From assembly GCF_001006805.1 (NCBI RefSeq), contig NZ_LN811368.1, forward strand, positions 71,765 through 118,470: a DNA stretch of 46,706 bases. The letters run 5' to 3'. Below the pieces are notes generated by a model, which did not search any database, had not been told where the DNA came from, and saw only the letters and a list, made by a program, of their open reading frames with translations. Numbering within the stretch: the stretch's first letter is position 1; each line of letters opens with the position of its first letter. A program made the translations under genes and the position numbers. The stretch comes from Microvirga massiliensis (lineage in GTDB: Bacteria > Pseudomonadota > Alphaproteobacteria > Rhizobiales > Beijerinckiaceae). Below, piece after piece: positions 25,158-33,791 of this stretch.

Positions 25158-25880
25158 GTGTCCAAACGATTTCTGATCGAGCCCACCGACCTAAAAACCG
25201 CCAACGAGATCGTGGCCCGCCTGCACCGACACTCAGAGCCGGTCGGCGTCTCAATCCGCCAGGTGATCGCGCGGGACCGCGCCTCCGGGCAGGTCGTCGG
25301 CACCGGAATTCTCGGGCGGCCCGTTTCACTCATTCTCGATGATGGCTTCACCCTTGAGGTCAGCCGGACTGCGACGGACGGCACCGAACATGCCTGCTCC
25401 GCCATTCTGGGCGCCCTCGCCCGTGAGGCCCGCAAGATCCTTTTGCGCGGCAATCCGGTCTACCGCCTCACTACCTACACACGCCAATCCGAGAGCGGTG
25501 CGTCCCTGCGGGCCGCCGGGTGGCGGTTCGATGCCAAGCACCACACCCAATTTGTGCCGAAGGGACTCGGGGTCGAACGCACGATCGTTCCGATTCAGCC
25601 GAAATCCTGGTCGAATCCCTCACGACCGCGGCCGGTCCGCGAACCCGGCGAACCGCGGCTGCGCTGGCTCAAGCTCCTGCCCGACGCTCTCGACGACGAG
25701 GCCGCCTTCAAAATGGGTCAGGCCGCTGCGGCCGCGGGCGCTCTGATCGGCAGCAACCCGTTCTCGTATCTTGAAGCCCGCGCGGATGGGAGCACGCAGC
25801 TCGTGTTTGTCGGGGACTATCTCTGGGAAATATGGCGCGAGGGATTCAGCGTCGGAAACACCCGAGCGGCCATCGCCTGA
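25158..25880 (+). CDS. XF1762-family (GNAT-like) protein, 240 aa, second copy
   Basis: Residues about 18-145 hold the XF1762 pattern: LHRHSEPVG, the strand QVVGTGILGRPV, LDDGFTLEVSRTATDG, HACSAILGALAREARKI, RLTTYTRQSESGASLRAAGW. After that comes KSWSNPSRPRP and a separate C-terminal helix region. The same block order occurs in the 4984 gene, with low overall identity, so this is an ancient paralogue. The start is GTG 25158, divergent from ctrA across about 170 bases. Activity unproven; a GNAT-type acyl transfer is inferred from fold resemblance. Confidence 0.65.
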   Translation: MSKRFLIEPTDLKTANEIVARLHRHSEPVGVSIRQVIARDRASGQVVGTGILGRPVSLILDDGFTLEVSRTATDGTEHACSAILGALAREARKILLRGNPVYRLTTYTRQSESGASLRAAGWRFDAKHHTQFVPKGLGVERTIVPIQPKSWSNPSRPRPVREPGEPRLRWLKLLPDALDDEAAFKMGQAAAAAGALIGSNPFSYLEARADGSTQLVFVGDYLWEIWREGFSVGNTRAAIA

Positions 25881-25887
25881 GAATTCG

Positions 25888-26163
25888 CTACGCAGCTCTT
25901 TTGAAGTGCCGCTTCGATGCCTCGCGCGGAATCGAATAATCCGATCCCCGGCGCCCGGCCAGATAGAGCCCGGCCAGAAGGGCGCACAGGCTTCCGCCGA
26001 ACGGCATGCTGAGGATCGCAATCACAATTCCGAACGGCATCATGAATGCAGCGGTCAGACCAGCGCCGATCACGGCTGCGGCGACCAAAAAGATCACGGG
26101 CAATCTCCAAAAATAATGTCTTGCCGGGCTCAAGAGGGCACCCGGGGGAAACATCAATCCCAT
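25888..26163 (-). CDS. small membrane protein, 91 aa
   Basis: Two hydrophobic segments: LPVIFLVAAAVIGAGLTAAFMM and FGIVIAILSMPFGGSLCALLAGLY, joined by a short loop. A basic C-terminal tail follows (REASKRHFKRAA). Convergent with the preceding XF1762-family gene, only 7 bases between stops. No family recognised. The start is ATG 26163 with a weak ribosome site. Confidence 0.6.
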   Translation of the reverse strand: MGLMFPPGALLSPARHYFWRLPVIFLVAAAVIGAGLTAAFMMPFGIVIAILSMPFGGSLCALLAGLYLAGRRGSDYSIPREASKRHFKRAA

Positions 26164-26454
26164 AAGATAATACCCTAAAATAATCGGGAAGTTCCATTAC
26201 GGAAAATCCCCTATGACATCACGGATCCCGCGTTTGGCCATTTACGGTCTCATCCGGTAAGCGTCGCCGGCACCCGACCTGGAATACCAAGAATCAGGCA
26301 TTGAAATACCTGAGAACGAAGGCAGCCGGCGGCATACGCTCAATTACGGCTCGCGTTCTCCGCTAACCCTGAATCCCTATAGCGAGAGTGATCCCCGGTG
26401 GGTTATTGGGGCCTGGGAGCTCGCAGCAAGCTCGCGAGAAACTGAGGGTGGCGC

Positions 26455-27261
26455 GTGGCCAGTGATCGGACCGAGGAAACGCTCCTGTGCGTGATCAATC
26501 TCTCCTACAGGAGACGCTTTTCCTGGATCCGCTGGCTAGGACTTATCGGGATACGGACCCGGAAGCCGTCCCGCTCCTCCAGCAATTCGGCCGTTGATTA
26601 CGAGGTCACGGTCCGGTTCCGGGACGAGGCCGAGCCCTTCGTATCGTTCACCTATCCGGTTGACGTGAGCCCGGACTTCGCGATCGCCCGAGCCCGCACG
26701 ATAGCCGCGGAACGCGAGCTCTGGCGAACCGACCGGCGCGCGTGGATGGCCAGGGCCCTTGCGCTATCCGATTCGTTCGATGAGGAAAGCGCCCGCCACC
26801 GGCACTGGTCGCTCGCGGCACGGCTCGAGGCCAAATGCTGGGTGCTGATCCAGAAAGACCTTCTGCGGGATGTCGCTCCAAATCTCGATCGCGGCCCCGG
26901 AAAGAAACTCCTCGACCTCGCCCGGAGCTATGCGGCCGAAACGCCCGACCGCGTGGCCCAGCAATTCGCCAACACCGGTCATTCCGACGCCTCATCCCAG
27001 GACCACGCCATCGCCTGCGAAGGCGATCGGATCGCCTACATCCACAATATTACGCGCTCGATCGAGATCTGCATCGATACCGCCAAGAATCGTACCCGGG
27101 GCAAGGAACTCACCAAAGCTCTGGACCAATTCGGAGTTGCCCTCGTCGATGCCTTCAGCCTGGCATGGCCCCTGCGAATGCCCGCGAGACCACAACTGTC
27201 GGCGCCCGCACGAGAGCCAGAGCTCCGGGGCAACGTTCACTACATCGATTTCAAGCGGTAG
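26455..27261 (+). CDS. hypothetical protein, 268 aa
   Basis: GTG 26455 follows GAGGGTGG. The N-terminal third mixes basic and hydrophobic residues (RRRFSWIRWLGLIGIRTRK) without a clear membrane segment. The middle is an amphipathic helix array (RARTIAAERELWRTDRRAW, ARALALSDSFDEESA), and the end includes a long helix and LRGNVHYIDFKR. No family recognised. It lies upstream of the methyltransferase by about 125 bases on the same strand. Confidence 0.6.
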   Translation: MASDRTEETLLCVINLSYRRRFSWIRWLGLIGIRTRKPSRSSSNSAVDYEVTVRFRDEAEPFVSFTYPVDVSPDFAIARARTIAAERELWRTDRRAWMARALALSDSFDEESARHRHWSLAARLEAKCWVLIQKDLLRDVAPNLDRGPGKKLLDLARSYAAETPDRVAQQFANTGHSDASSQDHAIACEGDRIAYIHNITRSIEICIDTAKNRTRGKELTKALDQFGVALVDAFSLAWPLRMPARPQLSAPAREPELRGNVHYIDFKR

Positions 27262-27387
27262 CCGATCCGCTCCGGATCCGCGCCTGTCGTCCTGACCCTG
27301 CCGTGGCGTCAGCCTGAAATGGTCGACCCGCTGCGGTCGATTCGTCCCACTCTCACGACCAGCGCCCGCTCGATGCGGGAAGATGCG

Positions 27388-28728
27388 ATGACCCTACACA
27401 ACGCTCCCTCTTCCGCCGCCGTGAAGGCGCGCCGGCGCCGGATCGACCGCGGCGTCACCACCGAAACCACCGCCCGCAAGATGACCCCGAAAACGTCACT
27501 TCAAGGACTCATGCAGCTGCCTCTACTCGAAGCTCTCGAGGAGTGTGGCGGCCAGGCCCGCCCGGGACAGATCTATGAGCGGCTCGCCGACCGGCTCGGC
27601 CTGTCCGAAGAGGTTCTCGCCGAGACCCGTACCTGTGCGGACGGTCAGAACTACCGCGTCTTCCAACAGCAGGTCCGGTGGGCCCGGCAGACCGCCGTGA
27701 TGCAGGGCCTGATCGCCAAAGGCGAACGTGGCATCTGGGAACTCGCCGACCCGGCCTATGCACAGCTCCAGAAAGCCCGCCGCGGCGTCACGATCCTGAT
27801 CTACTCCCTCGACAATGGCCTTGCTCTGTGGGGGCACGCCGAGGACGTGGCTTCGACGATCGAGAAGGGCTCGATCCAGCTCATCTTGACCAGCCCCCCG
27901 TACCCGGTCATCCAGCGCCAGTATGGCCGCTTCACCGTGCCGGAGTGGCTGGCCTGGATGCGCGATCTCACCGGGATGTGGAAAGACCTGCTTGCCGAGG
28001 ATGGCACGCTGGCCGTGAACCTCATGGACGTCTTCGTGTCCGGGACCCCGGCCCTCTCCCCTTACATTGAGCGCTTCACGCTCTCGGCCATCGACACGCA
28101 CGGGCTCCATCTCGCGGGTCGCCATTTCTGGCACAGCCCGACGAAACTCGGGAACATCCACTGGGCCGTCAAGGAGCGCGTCCGGCCGAAAAATACCATG
28201 GAGCACATCCTCCTGTTTTCGAAGTCCCCTCACCCCAACTGGGACACGCGGCGCCTGCCGAAACTCTCGTATCGCGAGAGCACGCTCGCGAGGCGCGACG
28301 AGGATGCCAAGCGGGCTCGCTCCAAGCGTCCATCAGGGTACGACATAAACCCTGACGCGTTTGCCTTCACGGAGCATGGCCCCATCCCGGGCAATCTCAT
28401 CATCGCCGGCGGCGCCTCCGGGGGCGATCGCTATTCCAAGCGGTGTCGCGCGGCCGGAATCCAGGCGCACCCGGCCCGTTATCCTGAGGCCCTGCCGCGC
28501 CAGATCATTGCACTGACAACCGAGCCCGGGCAGATCTGCTATGATCCTATGGCCGGATCGAATACGACAGGAAAAGTCGCGCTCGAGATGGGCCGTCGAT
28601 TCATCGCCTCCGAGGTTATGCTCTCCTACATCGAGAGCTCGGCGTTCCGGTTCGATGATCGCCCCGATTTCATCCGGCACCCATTGCTGCCTCAGACCAC
28701 AAATGACAACACGCCACCTGAATTTTGA
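27388..28728 (+). CDS. orphan DNA methyltransferase with Mrr-type N-terminal domain, 446 aa
   Basis: Residues about 38-125 form the winged-helix fold of the Mrr N-terminal domain (LPLLEALEECGGQ, IYERLADRLGLS, RVFQQQVRWARQ, GIWELADPAYA). Residues from about 155 are a beta-class methyltransferase: catalytic motif IV ILTSPPYP near 166-173, and the AdoMet motif DPMAGSNTTGKVALEMGRRF near residue 386. TSPPY leans to N4-cytosine or N6-adenine specificity. No restriction enzyme lies nearby. ATG 27388 has GGGAAG 6 bases upstream. The stop overlaps the start of the next membrane protein by 26 bases. Confidence 0.85.
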   Translation: MTLHNAPSSAAVKARRRRIDRGVTTETTARKMTPKTSLQGLMQLPLLEALEECGGQARPGQIYERLADRLGLSEEVLAETRTCADGQNYRVFQQQVRWARQTAVMQGLIAKGERGIWELADPAYAQLQKARRGVTILIYSLDNGLALWGHAEDVASTIEKGSIQLILTSPPYPVIQRQYGRFTVPEWLAWMRDLTGMWKDLLAEDGTLAVNLMDVFVSGTPALSPYIERFTLSAIDTHGLHLAGRHFWHSPTKLGNIHWAVKERVRPKNTMEHILLFSKSPHPNWDTRRLPKLSYRESTLARRDEDAKRARSKRPSGYDINPDAFAFTEHGPIPGNLIIAGGASGGDRYSKRCRAAGIQAHPARYPEALPRQIIALTTEPGQICYDPMAGSNTTGKVALEMGRRFIASEVMLSYIESSAFRFDDRPDFIRHPLLPQTTNDNTPPEF

Positions 28729-28936
28729 ATTCTTGATTCTCGTCGGCCTTGCTGTGGTCGCTGGAGTTGTCCTTCGGACCATCGGCAGCCAGCCCTGGCC
28801 CGGTATTCTGGCCAGCATCTGCGTTCTTGGGCTTGCGACGCTCGGTGTGAAGGCTACGAACGGAATGCGATCGGTGTTGTTCATCATCGCGGTCGTGGTC
28901 GCCACGACGAACCTCACGACACTCATCCCCGTCTGA
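28703..28936 (+). CDS. small membrane protein overlapping the methyltransferase, 77 aa
   Basis: ATG 28703 lies inside the 3' end of the methyltransferase in another frame, and the two overlap by 26 bases. The product has two or three hydrophobic segments (FLILVGLAVVAGVVL, GILASICVLGLATLG, SVLFIIAVVVATTN). No family recognised. The overlap suggests coupled expression. Confidence 0.5.
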   Translation: MTTRHLNFEFLILVGLAVVAGVVLRTIGSQPWPGILASICVLGLATLGVKATNGMRSVLFIIAVVVATTNLTTLIPV

Positions 28937-28993
28937 TCACCCCTCGCCCGATTTTCGCGCTGCGCTAAAATCCATTCGTCACAGGAGTGCTTC

Positions 28994-29371
28994 TTGAAGA
29001 AATTTGCTCTGGCCACGGCTCTGGCGCTTCTCGCCGGCGGTTGCGTCCCGACCATCAACGAGACCCTCGCGGTGTCGTGCTCCGACTATATCGGCAAGCC
29101 GATCTCGACCCGCATCGCGGCCCTCGGCCCGCCCAAGACCGTCTATCGCATGAGCCCTACCCAGGTCGGATATGTCTTCGAGAGCCGCGAGACGACCTTC
29201 GTGGGCGGCGAGCCCTACTACACGGTCAATTATCTCGTCGGAGCCGACAAGCATCGCAGGCCGATCCGCCCCCTCACCACGACCTGCACGGGCGTGTTCG
29301 TGGCGCATGCCCCTTCAGATGCGACTCCGATCTCTCAACGGGTGATCGTCGACGTTATTCCCGCGCTCTAG
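28994..29371 (+). CDS. lipoprotein, 125 aa
   Basis: TTG 28994 follows CAGGAG at 7 bases, and the product starts with a lipoprotein signal (FALATALALLAGGC, with Cys 17 as the lipidated residue). The mature domain has a Cys pair (SCSDYIG, TTTCTGVF) and strands (YVFESRETTFVGG). Related small lipoproteins occur across Alphaproteobacteria, but I assign no function. Confidence 0.65.
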   Translation: MKKFALATALALLAGGCVPTINETLAVSCSDYIGKPISTRIAALGPPKTVYRMSPTQVGYVFESRETTFVGGEPYYTVNYLVGADKHRRPIRPLTTTCTGVFVAHAPSDATPISQRVIVDVIPAL

Positions 29372-29440
29372 CCTCGAGCAGAGGCCACAAATCGCCGGCC
29401 GGCCAGTCGGATATCCTCACCTGTCACGGCCGCCACTTCG

Positions 29441-29468
29441 GGTGATCGGCAGGACGGCCCCGATCACC
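29441..29468 (-). terminator. 9-bp hairpin after the long flagellin gene
   Basis: GGTGATCGG (29441-29449) and CCGATCACC (29460-29468) pair around 10 bases just past the flagellin stop codon at 29471 (minus strand). There is no T-run. It may serve as an end signal between the convergent lipoprotein and flagellin genes. Confidence 0.5.
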
Positions 29469-29470
29469 GT

Positions 29471-31177
29471 TCAGCCACGAAACAGCGTCAGGATTATCTC
29501 ACTGTCCTGGTTGGCGATGCTTAGAGCCTGAATCCCAAGTTGGTGGCGGACTTGCAGGGCATTCAGCCGGATCGACTCCTCTTCTATATCGGCATCCACG
29601 AGCGTACTGATCGAGCTCGCGTTAAGCCGGATCAACGTCTCGGTGAATTCGGCCTGATTGGTGATGCGCTGCTTCAGCGACCCCATGTTCGCAGCCGCCG
29701 CCGTCACCTTATCCAGCGTTTCGCCGACCTGCTTCAGGATCCATTCCAGGTCACCCCTGTCCTGGATCTTCGTAAGGTCGATTCCTGTTCCCTTGCGCGC
29801 AATCGAAAACCCTGTGTCAGGCGCGACGCTGTCGAGATAACCCTTGCGGAGACGCAGCGTGTCGCCCTGATAGCCCAGGTCGAAACCGACCCGCGACGGT
29901 GCCGTTCCGAAACCGACGTCCACAAGCGAGTTGCCGCCCGTCGGGGACAGGACCTCGACCGACAAGGACGATTGAAGACCAAAGGCATTCGCCTGAAACA
30001 CGAGATTGTCGAGCGGCGTAATCTCATCCCGGTAGCGCACGTAAGAACTATGGGCCCCGACCCCGATCTGTGCCCAGTCGTATTGCCCGGCGTAGTTGTC
30101 CCTAAAGGACTGCCGGAGCTGTGCATTCATTACGCTCAGGAGCTCTCGGCGGGTCACGTTGGACAGGTCGTTCACCGCGCCCTGCAGTGTATCTTTGTTC
30201 AGAACGACCTCGTATCGAACGTCCGGATACTTCTCCTCGTGCGGCCTCAACGCGAAACGAAGTTCATTGGAATCGCTAAAGTCCAGCGTGTCGGACTGCC
30301 CGCTCACCGTGAAGGCCTTTTCCGCCTCACCCTCGATCGTGAACTTCACCACGTCGCCGTTCGTGACGCTCCGGGCATCGAGGTCGACAAAGCCACCGGT
30401 GTCACCAGCCGGCGGATGTGACACGCCAGGCTGGTCGGTCGTCCCGTCCGTGGCGTAACTGCCGACGATTCGCTTTGTAGGATCGACCGATGTGAGCCGC
30501 AGAGTTCCATCGACCACCGAGGCCTCCACGATCCCTGTGAGCTCCGGATCATCATTGATGCTCCTCGCGGCCCAATAAACCGAGTCGAAGTGCAGACCCG
30601 CGCTGATGGCCGGGTAGATGTTGTCCGGAAAGGTGTAGGCGTCGAACAAGCCGAACGCCGTCACCTCCATATCGATCGTCGTGACGGTGCTCGCACCGGA
30701 ATGGCTCGCCGACACTCCCGCCACCAGCTGTCGCTGGAGCGGAAGCTCATCCGGCCCCGGAGTCGAATCCACCGATAGCCAGTTCTGGCCATTGAACTGT
30801 GCCGCGTTGGCCGTCTGGCGCATCTTCTCCTGCAGTCCGGAGATCTCCCCCTGGATGGCGGCCAGATCGGCCCCCGGCTGCTGCGCCGCCGTCACCTTCG
30901 CGAGCATATTCTGAAGATTATTGACCGTCGTCGCGATCCCTCGATACATGGTATCGACCATGGCCTCGCTCGACCTCAGCGCATCCCGGGCGGCGCCGAG
31001 CGCTCCATTGTGCGATCGTATCTTGGTGGCGATGGACCAATAGGAAGCCCCGTCCGCCGCCGAAGCGATTCGCAACCCGGTGGATACCCGGTTGCTCGTT
31101 GTCGCCAGTTCCTTCTGGGTGGACTGGAGCATTCGAACGGCCGTCAAGCTGGCCAGATTTGTCCGGATTGAGCTCAT
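29471..31177 (-). CDS. fliC: flagellin, long form, 568 aa
   Basis: The N-terminal D0/D1 helices (NLASLTAVRMLQSTQKELATT, RVSTGLRIASAADGASYWSI) and the C-terminal D1/D0 helices (LVDADIEEESIRLNALQVRHQL, SIANQDSEIILTLFRG) match flagellins. Between them lies an expanded variable domain of about 330 residues with beta-like repeats, surface-exposed in the filament. It is unusually large against the 302-residue neighbour, with which it shares the same end motifs. It lies 39 bases downstream of the DUF1217 gene, likely cotranscribed. Confidence 0.95.
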   Translation of the reverse strand: MSSIRTNLASLTAVRMLQSTQKELATTSNRVSTGLRIASAADGASYWSIATKIRSHNGALGAARDALRSSEAMVDTMYRGIATTVNNLQNMLAKVTAAQQPGADLAAIQGEISGLQEKMRQTANAAQFNGQNWLSVDSTPGPDELPLQRQLVAGVSASHSGASTVTTIDMEVTAFGLFDAYTFPDNIYPAISAGLHFDSVYWAARSINDDPELTGIVEASVVDGTLRLTSVDPTKRIVGSYATDGTTDQPGVSHPPAGDTGGFVDLDARSVTNGDVVKFTIEGEAEKAFTVSGQSDTLDFSDSNELRFALRPHEEKYPDVRYEVVLNKDTLQGAVNDLSNVTRRELLSVMNAQLRQSFRDNYAGQYDWAQIGVGAHSSYVRYRDEITPLDNLVFQANAFGLQSSLSVEVLSPTGGNSLVDVGFGTAPSRVGFDLGYQGDTLRLRKGYLDSVAPDTGFSIARKGTGIDLTKIQDRGDLEWILKQVGETLDKVTAAAANMGSLKQRITNQAEFTETLIRLNASSISTLVDADIEEESIRLNALQVRHQLGIQALSIANQDSEIILTLFRG

Positions 31178-31216
31178 GGTCAGGCTGGCCCTATGTTGCC
31201 TTGCGTTCCGTCCTGA

Positions 31217-32008
31217 TTACATGCCGCCCAATCTGAGCTTCGAGATGCTCATCATCAGATCGACGCCGATTCCCGGAGCACCGTCGTTCGTCTGGCCGAA
31301 GAGGCTCAGGATGGGAGACATGGTCTCCGGAGTGGAATTATTCATGTCCCACATGGCGGTGAACCGCTGGATCAGCTTGTCGACCTTCTTGGGATCCTGC
31401 AGGTCCTTCACGTCGAGGTGCTTCTCCAGGTTCCGGACCTGCACATCGAGGTCCGCCTTCGAGGCGCCCTCGGGAATGCCGAACGTCGTCTGAACGAATT
31501 TCAGGACTGCCTTGTCGGCCAGAAGCCCCATGGTCGTCTTGATCGTGGGCGCCTTGCGCTTGAAGTAGAGCGCGAGCTGAATGCCCTGGTTCTTCTCTCC
31601 CTCGTTCGTCTCGAGCGTGATCTGAACGTAGCGCTGAACCGCCTCGGTCGTGGCGCTGGCCTCGGCTGTCGCCTCCGGGCCCTTCCCAGCAAAATCGAAA
31701 GCCGTGGCGAACTCCTTGTAGAGCGGGTTGCTCATCTTGTTCGCCATGCTCTTCTTGTCGGTGATCCCCTCGGTGAGCAGCTTCTTGATGAGTGCCTTGC
31801 CGTAGGCCATATCCTCGAGGCCATAGGCCTTCATGGCATACTTGAAGAGGCGATCATTCTTGATGAACTCATCGATCGTTTTGACGTTCTTGATGTTCGC
31901 GAGATAGTAGTCCGTCTCGCGCTTCACGACGGCGTCTTTCTCGATCAGCGCCTTCGTTCTCGCCAGATTGGTATTGATGATCTGGTACTGTGCTGAGGTG
32001 GTGATCAT
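31217..32008 (-). CDS. DUF1217 flagellar protein, 263 aa
   Basis: Helical protein with repeated patterns (YLANIKNVKTIDEFIKNDRL, YAMKAYGLEDMAY, NPLYKEFATAFDF, LALYFKRKAP), as in DUF1217 proteins, which occur next to flagellar genes in Alphaproteobacteria. The exact role is not known; it is required for or associated with flagellar assembly in the family as I recall. The N-terminus MITTSAQYQIINTNLARTKA is family-typical. Context between two flagellins supports the call. Confidence 0.85.
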   Translation of the reverse strand: MITTSAQYQIINTNLARTKALIEKDAVVKRETDYYLANIKNVKTIDEFIKNDRLFKYAMKAYGLEDMAYGKALIKKLLTEGITDKKSMANKMSNPLYKEFATAFDFAGKGPEATAEASATTEAVQRYVQITLETNEGEKNQGIQLALYFKRKAPTIKTTMGLLADKAVLKFVQTTFGIPEGASKADLDVQVRNLEKHLDVKDLQDPKKVDKLIQRFTAMWDMNNSTPETMSPILSLFGQTNDGAPGIGVDLMMSISKLRLGGM

Positions 32009-32072
32009 AATCCGGCCTGCAAAAATCGTTTAGGTGAGAAATAGAACCACTAGGCTTTAAAGGATAGTCAGG

Positions 32073-32648
32073 CTACGTCCCGGGCAGGGCACCGCAGTCC
32101 TTCCGGAATCGATCGGCGACAGACCGTGTGTCCTCGCGATTGAGCTTGAACTTCGATGGCCGTCGATCCAGCCGATAATCGGACAGTTCGACCACCAGGG
32201 TCTCCGCGTCCGTCAGCTTTTCGAGAAATCCCTTGACCGGTTCACCGCCCGACATCTGCCCGTAATGGTCCCGATAGGTCCAGTTCGATACCTCCGGACT
32301 TCCGTCATCGAACCAGTAGACTGTGCTCCGCCCACGCGGACTGCTCTTCCCGAGGAACTGTCTCTGGGCGACTGTTGCCGTTACGGAGATAGCTGCCGGA
32401 TGCTCTTCGTCGAACACTTTCGTGCAGGCCAGCCAAAGGTAGGCTCCATCATCGGAGCGTGTCCGGGCGTAGACAGCCTCAGATCGCTTCTCGGCGTCCC
32501 GGTTGACCGCATATTCCCAGGATCCGAAGGAGGTTGCGGCGGCTTGGGCTCCGGCAGAAACACCGTATCCCACGAGGCAGGCAAGCGCGCCAGCGATAGC
32601 ACACCTGATCGAACTCGATCTGTGCGAGAATTGCTCAATCATCATCAT
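32073..32648 (-). CDS. exported hypothetical protein, 191 aa
   Basis: Signal peptide (IRCAIAGALACLVGYGVSAGAQA) with cleavage near residue 36. The mature domain has a strand-rich core with paired acidic/basic residues (FGSWEYAVNRDAEKRS, YLWLACTK, STVYWFDDG) and ends with a Cys. It lies between DUF1217 and flagellin genes on the same strand, so it may be linked to flagellar expression or just an insertion. Family not recognised. Confidence 0.6.
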   Translation of the reverse strand: MMMIEQFSHRSSSIRCAIAGALACLVGYGVSAGAQAAATSFGSWEYAVNRDAEKRSEAVYARTRSDDGAYLWLACTKVFDEEHPAAISVTATVAQRQFLGKSSPRGRSTVYWFDDGSPEVSNWTYRDHYGQMSGGEPVKGFLEKLTDAETLVVELSDYRLDRRPSKFKLNREDTRSVADRFRKDCGALPGT

Positions 32649-32660
32649 TCGATCCCCACC

Positions 32661-32695
32661 AAAAGAAAAGGCCCCACCTTTCGCAAGGCGGGGCC
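32661..32695 (-). terminator. strong terminator after the short flagellin
   Basis: On the minus strand, GGCCCCGCCTT pairs with AAGGTGGGGCC (plus 32670-32695) and is followed by TTTTCTTTT (32669-32661). Flagellin transcript ends here. Confidence 0.9.
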
Positions 32696-32719
32696 TCTCT
32701 CGCCGTCAGGCTGAGGCTC

Positions 32720-33628
32720 TTATTGGAAGAGCTTCAGGATCATCTGGCTGTTCTGGTTGGCGATCGAGAGCGCCTGCACGCCGAGCTGCTGCTGGGTCTG
32801 CAGAGCCTGGAGGCGGGTCGAAGCCTCGTTCATGTCGGCGTCGACGAAGGTGCTCACACCAGCCTCGAGCGAGTCCGACAGGACGCCAATGAACTCTTCC
32901 TGGGTCTCAAGAAGGGCCTTGTTGGCACCGAGCATCGCAGAACCCTCCGTTACGGCCTTGATCGCGGCATCGACCGTCAAGAGATGAGCGTCGATTTGGG
33001 CGGTCGTGGTCGTTCCGGCAACGAGCTTGATACCCGCAATACCAGTACCAGGATCGAGCGTACCGGCAGTAGTAGTATCAGTCCCACCGAGCAGACCACC
33101 AATTCCGGCTGCCGAGTCCTCAAACAGACGGGTCTTCGTGGTGTCGATCTTAAGCGTCTGGACCTTGTTGGTGGAGCCGTCATACGACACAACCAGCTCA
33201 GGCTCAGCAGTCGGAGCAGCGCCACCGACCCAGTTCTGCTCATTGAACACCGCCGAAGCGGCCGCGCTCTTCATACCTTCGATGTGCGCGGCGAACTCAC
33301 CCTGGATCTTGTCCAGATCAGCACCTGGCTGACGCGCCGTGACCAGGCCTTCCTTCATCTTGTTCAGATAGGTGAGAGCCTTGTCCATGGCGGACGTAAA
33401 GGTGTTGATCATGGCCTTGCTCTGCCCGATGGCATCCTTGACCGCGCCAAGAGCGCCGTTGTCGGACTTCATCTGCGTTGCAATCGACCAGTAGGACGCG
33501 TTGTGCGAAGCTTCGCCTACGCGCAGACCGGTCGAGATCTGGCCTTGAGTTTTCGAAAGAGCGCTCTGCGTGGTCTTGAGGGACTGCAGGGCGGTCATCG
33601 CGGACAGGTTGGTATTGATCGAAGACAT
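32720..33628 (-). CDS. fliC: flagellin, short form, 302 aa
   Basis: N-terminal MSSINTNLSAMTALQSLKTT and C-terminal LGVQALSIANQNSQMILKLFQ are flagellin hallmarks. The variable middle is short (about residues 120-215) and Thr/Gly-rich, so this is the compact flagellin type common in Hyphomicrobiales. It probably makes the bulk filament. A ribosome site AAGGAAG precedes the ATG. Its promoter region contains a repeated 14-mer. Confidence 0.97.
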   Translation of the reverse strand: MSSINTNLSAMTALQSLKTTQSALSKTQGQISTGLRVGEASHNASYWSIATQMKSDNGALGAVKDAIGQSKAMINTFTSAMDKALTYLNKMKEGLVTARQPGADLDKIQGEFAAHIEGMKSAAASAVFNEQNWVGGAAPTAEPELVVSYDGSTNKVQTLKIDTTKTRLFEDSAAGIGGLLGGTDTTTAGTLDPGTGIAGIKLVAGTTTTAQIDAHLLTVDAAIKAVTEGSAMLGANKALLETQEEFIGVLSDSLEAGVSTFVDADMNEASTRLQALQTQQQLGVQALSIANQNSQMILKLFQ

Positions 33629-33706
33629 GCTTGTACTTCCTTACGTTCTGAGATTGTCGAGAAAATGGATTCAGGACATGTCGGAGTTCCACCGACACAA
33701 CGGACT

Positions 33707-33720
33707 AGGGCATCATGCCT
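33707..33720 (+). repeat. 14-bp direct repeat, copy 1
   Basis: AGGGCATCATGCCT occurs identically here and at 33778-33791, 71 bases apart, in the upstream region of the short flagellin gene. The core GGCATCATGCC is itself an inverted repeat (GGCAT-CA-TGCC type). A regulator site is a reasonable guess. Confidence 0.7.
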
Positions 33721-33777
33721 CGAACCGAAGTTCTTATCCGCCGCTCATTACATCCGGGCTTTCACCGGTAAAATGGA

Positions 33778-33791
33778 AGGGCATCATGCCT
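33778..33791 (+). repeat. 14-bp direct repeat, copy 2
   Basis: Second identical copy of AGGGCATCATGCCT, 71 bases from the first. Confidence 0.7.

Noticed and set aside
27388..28728. Assignment of the methyltransferase as CcrM (GANTC)
   Set aside because: CcrM has a different N-terminus and a C-terminal extension; here the N-terminus is Mrr-like and the motif is TSPPYP.
29540..30421. 293-codon plus-strand open frame opposite the long flagellin
   Set aside because: Antisense shadow; Arg/His-rich without domain pattern.
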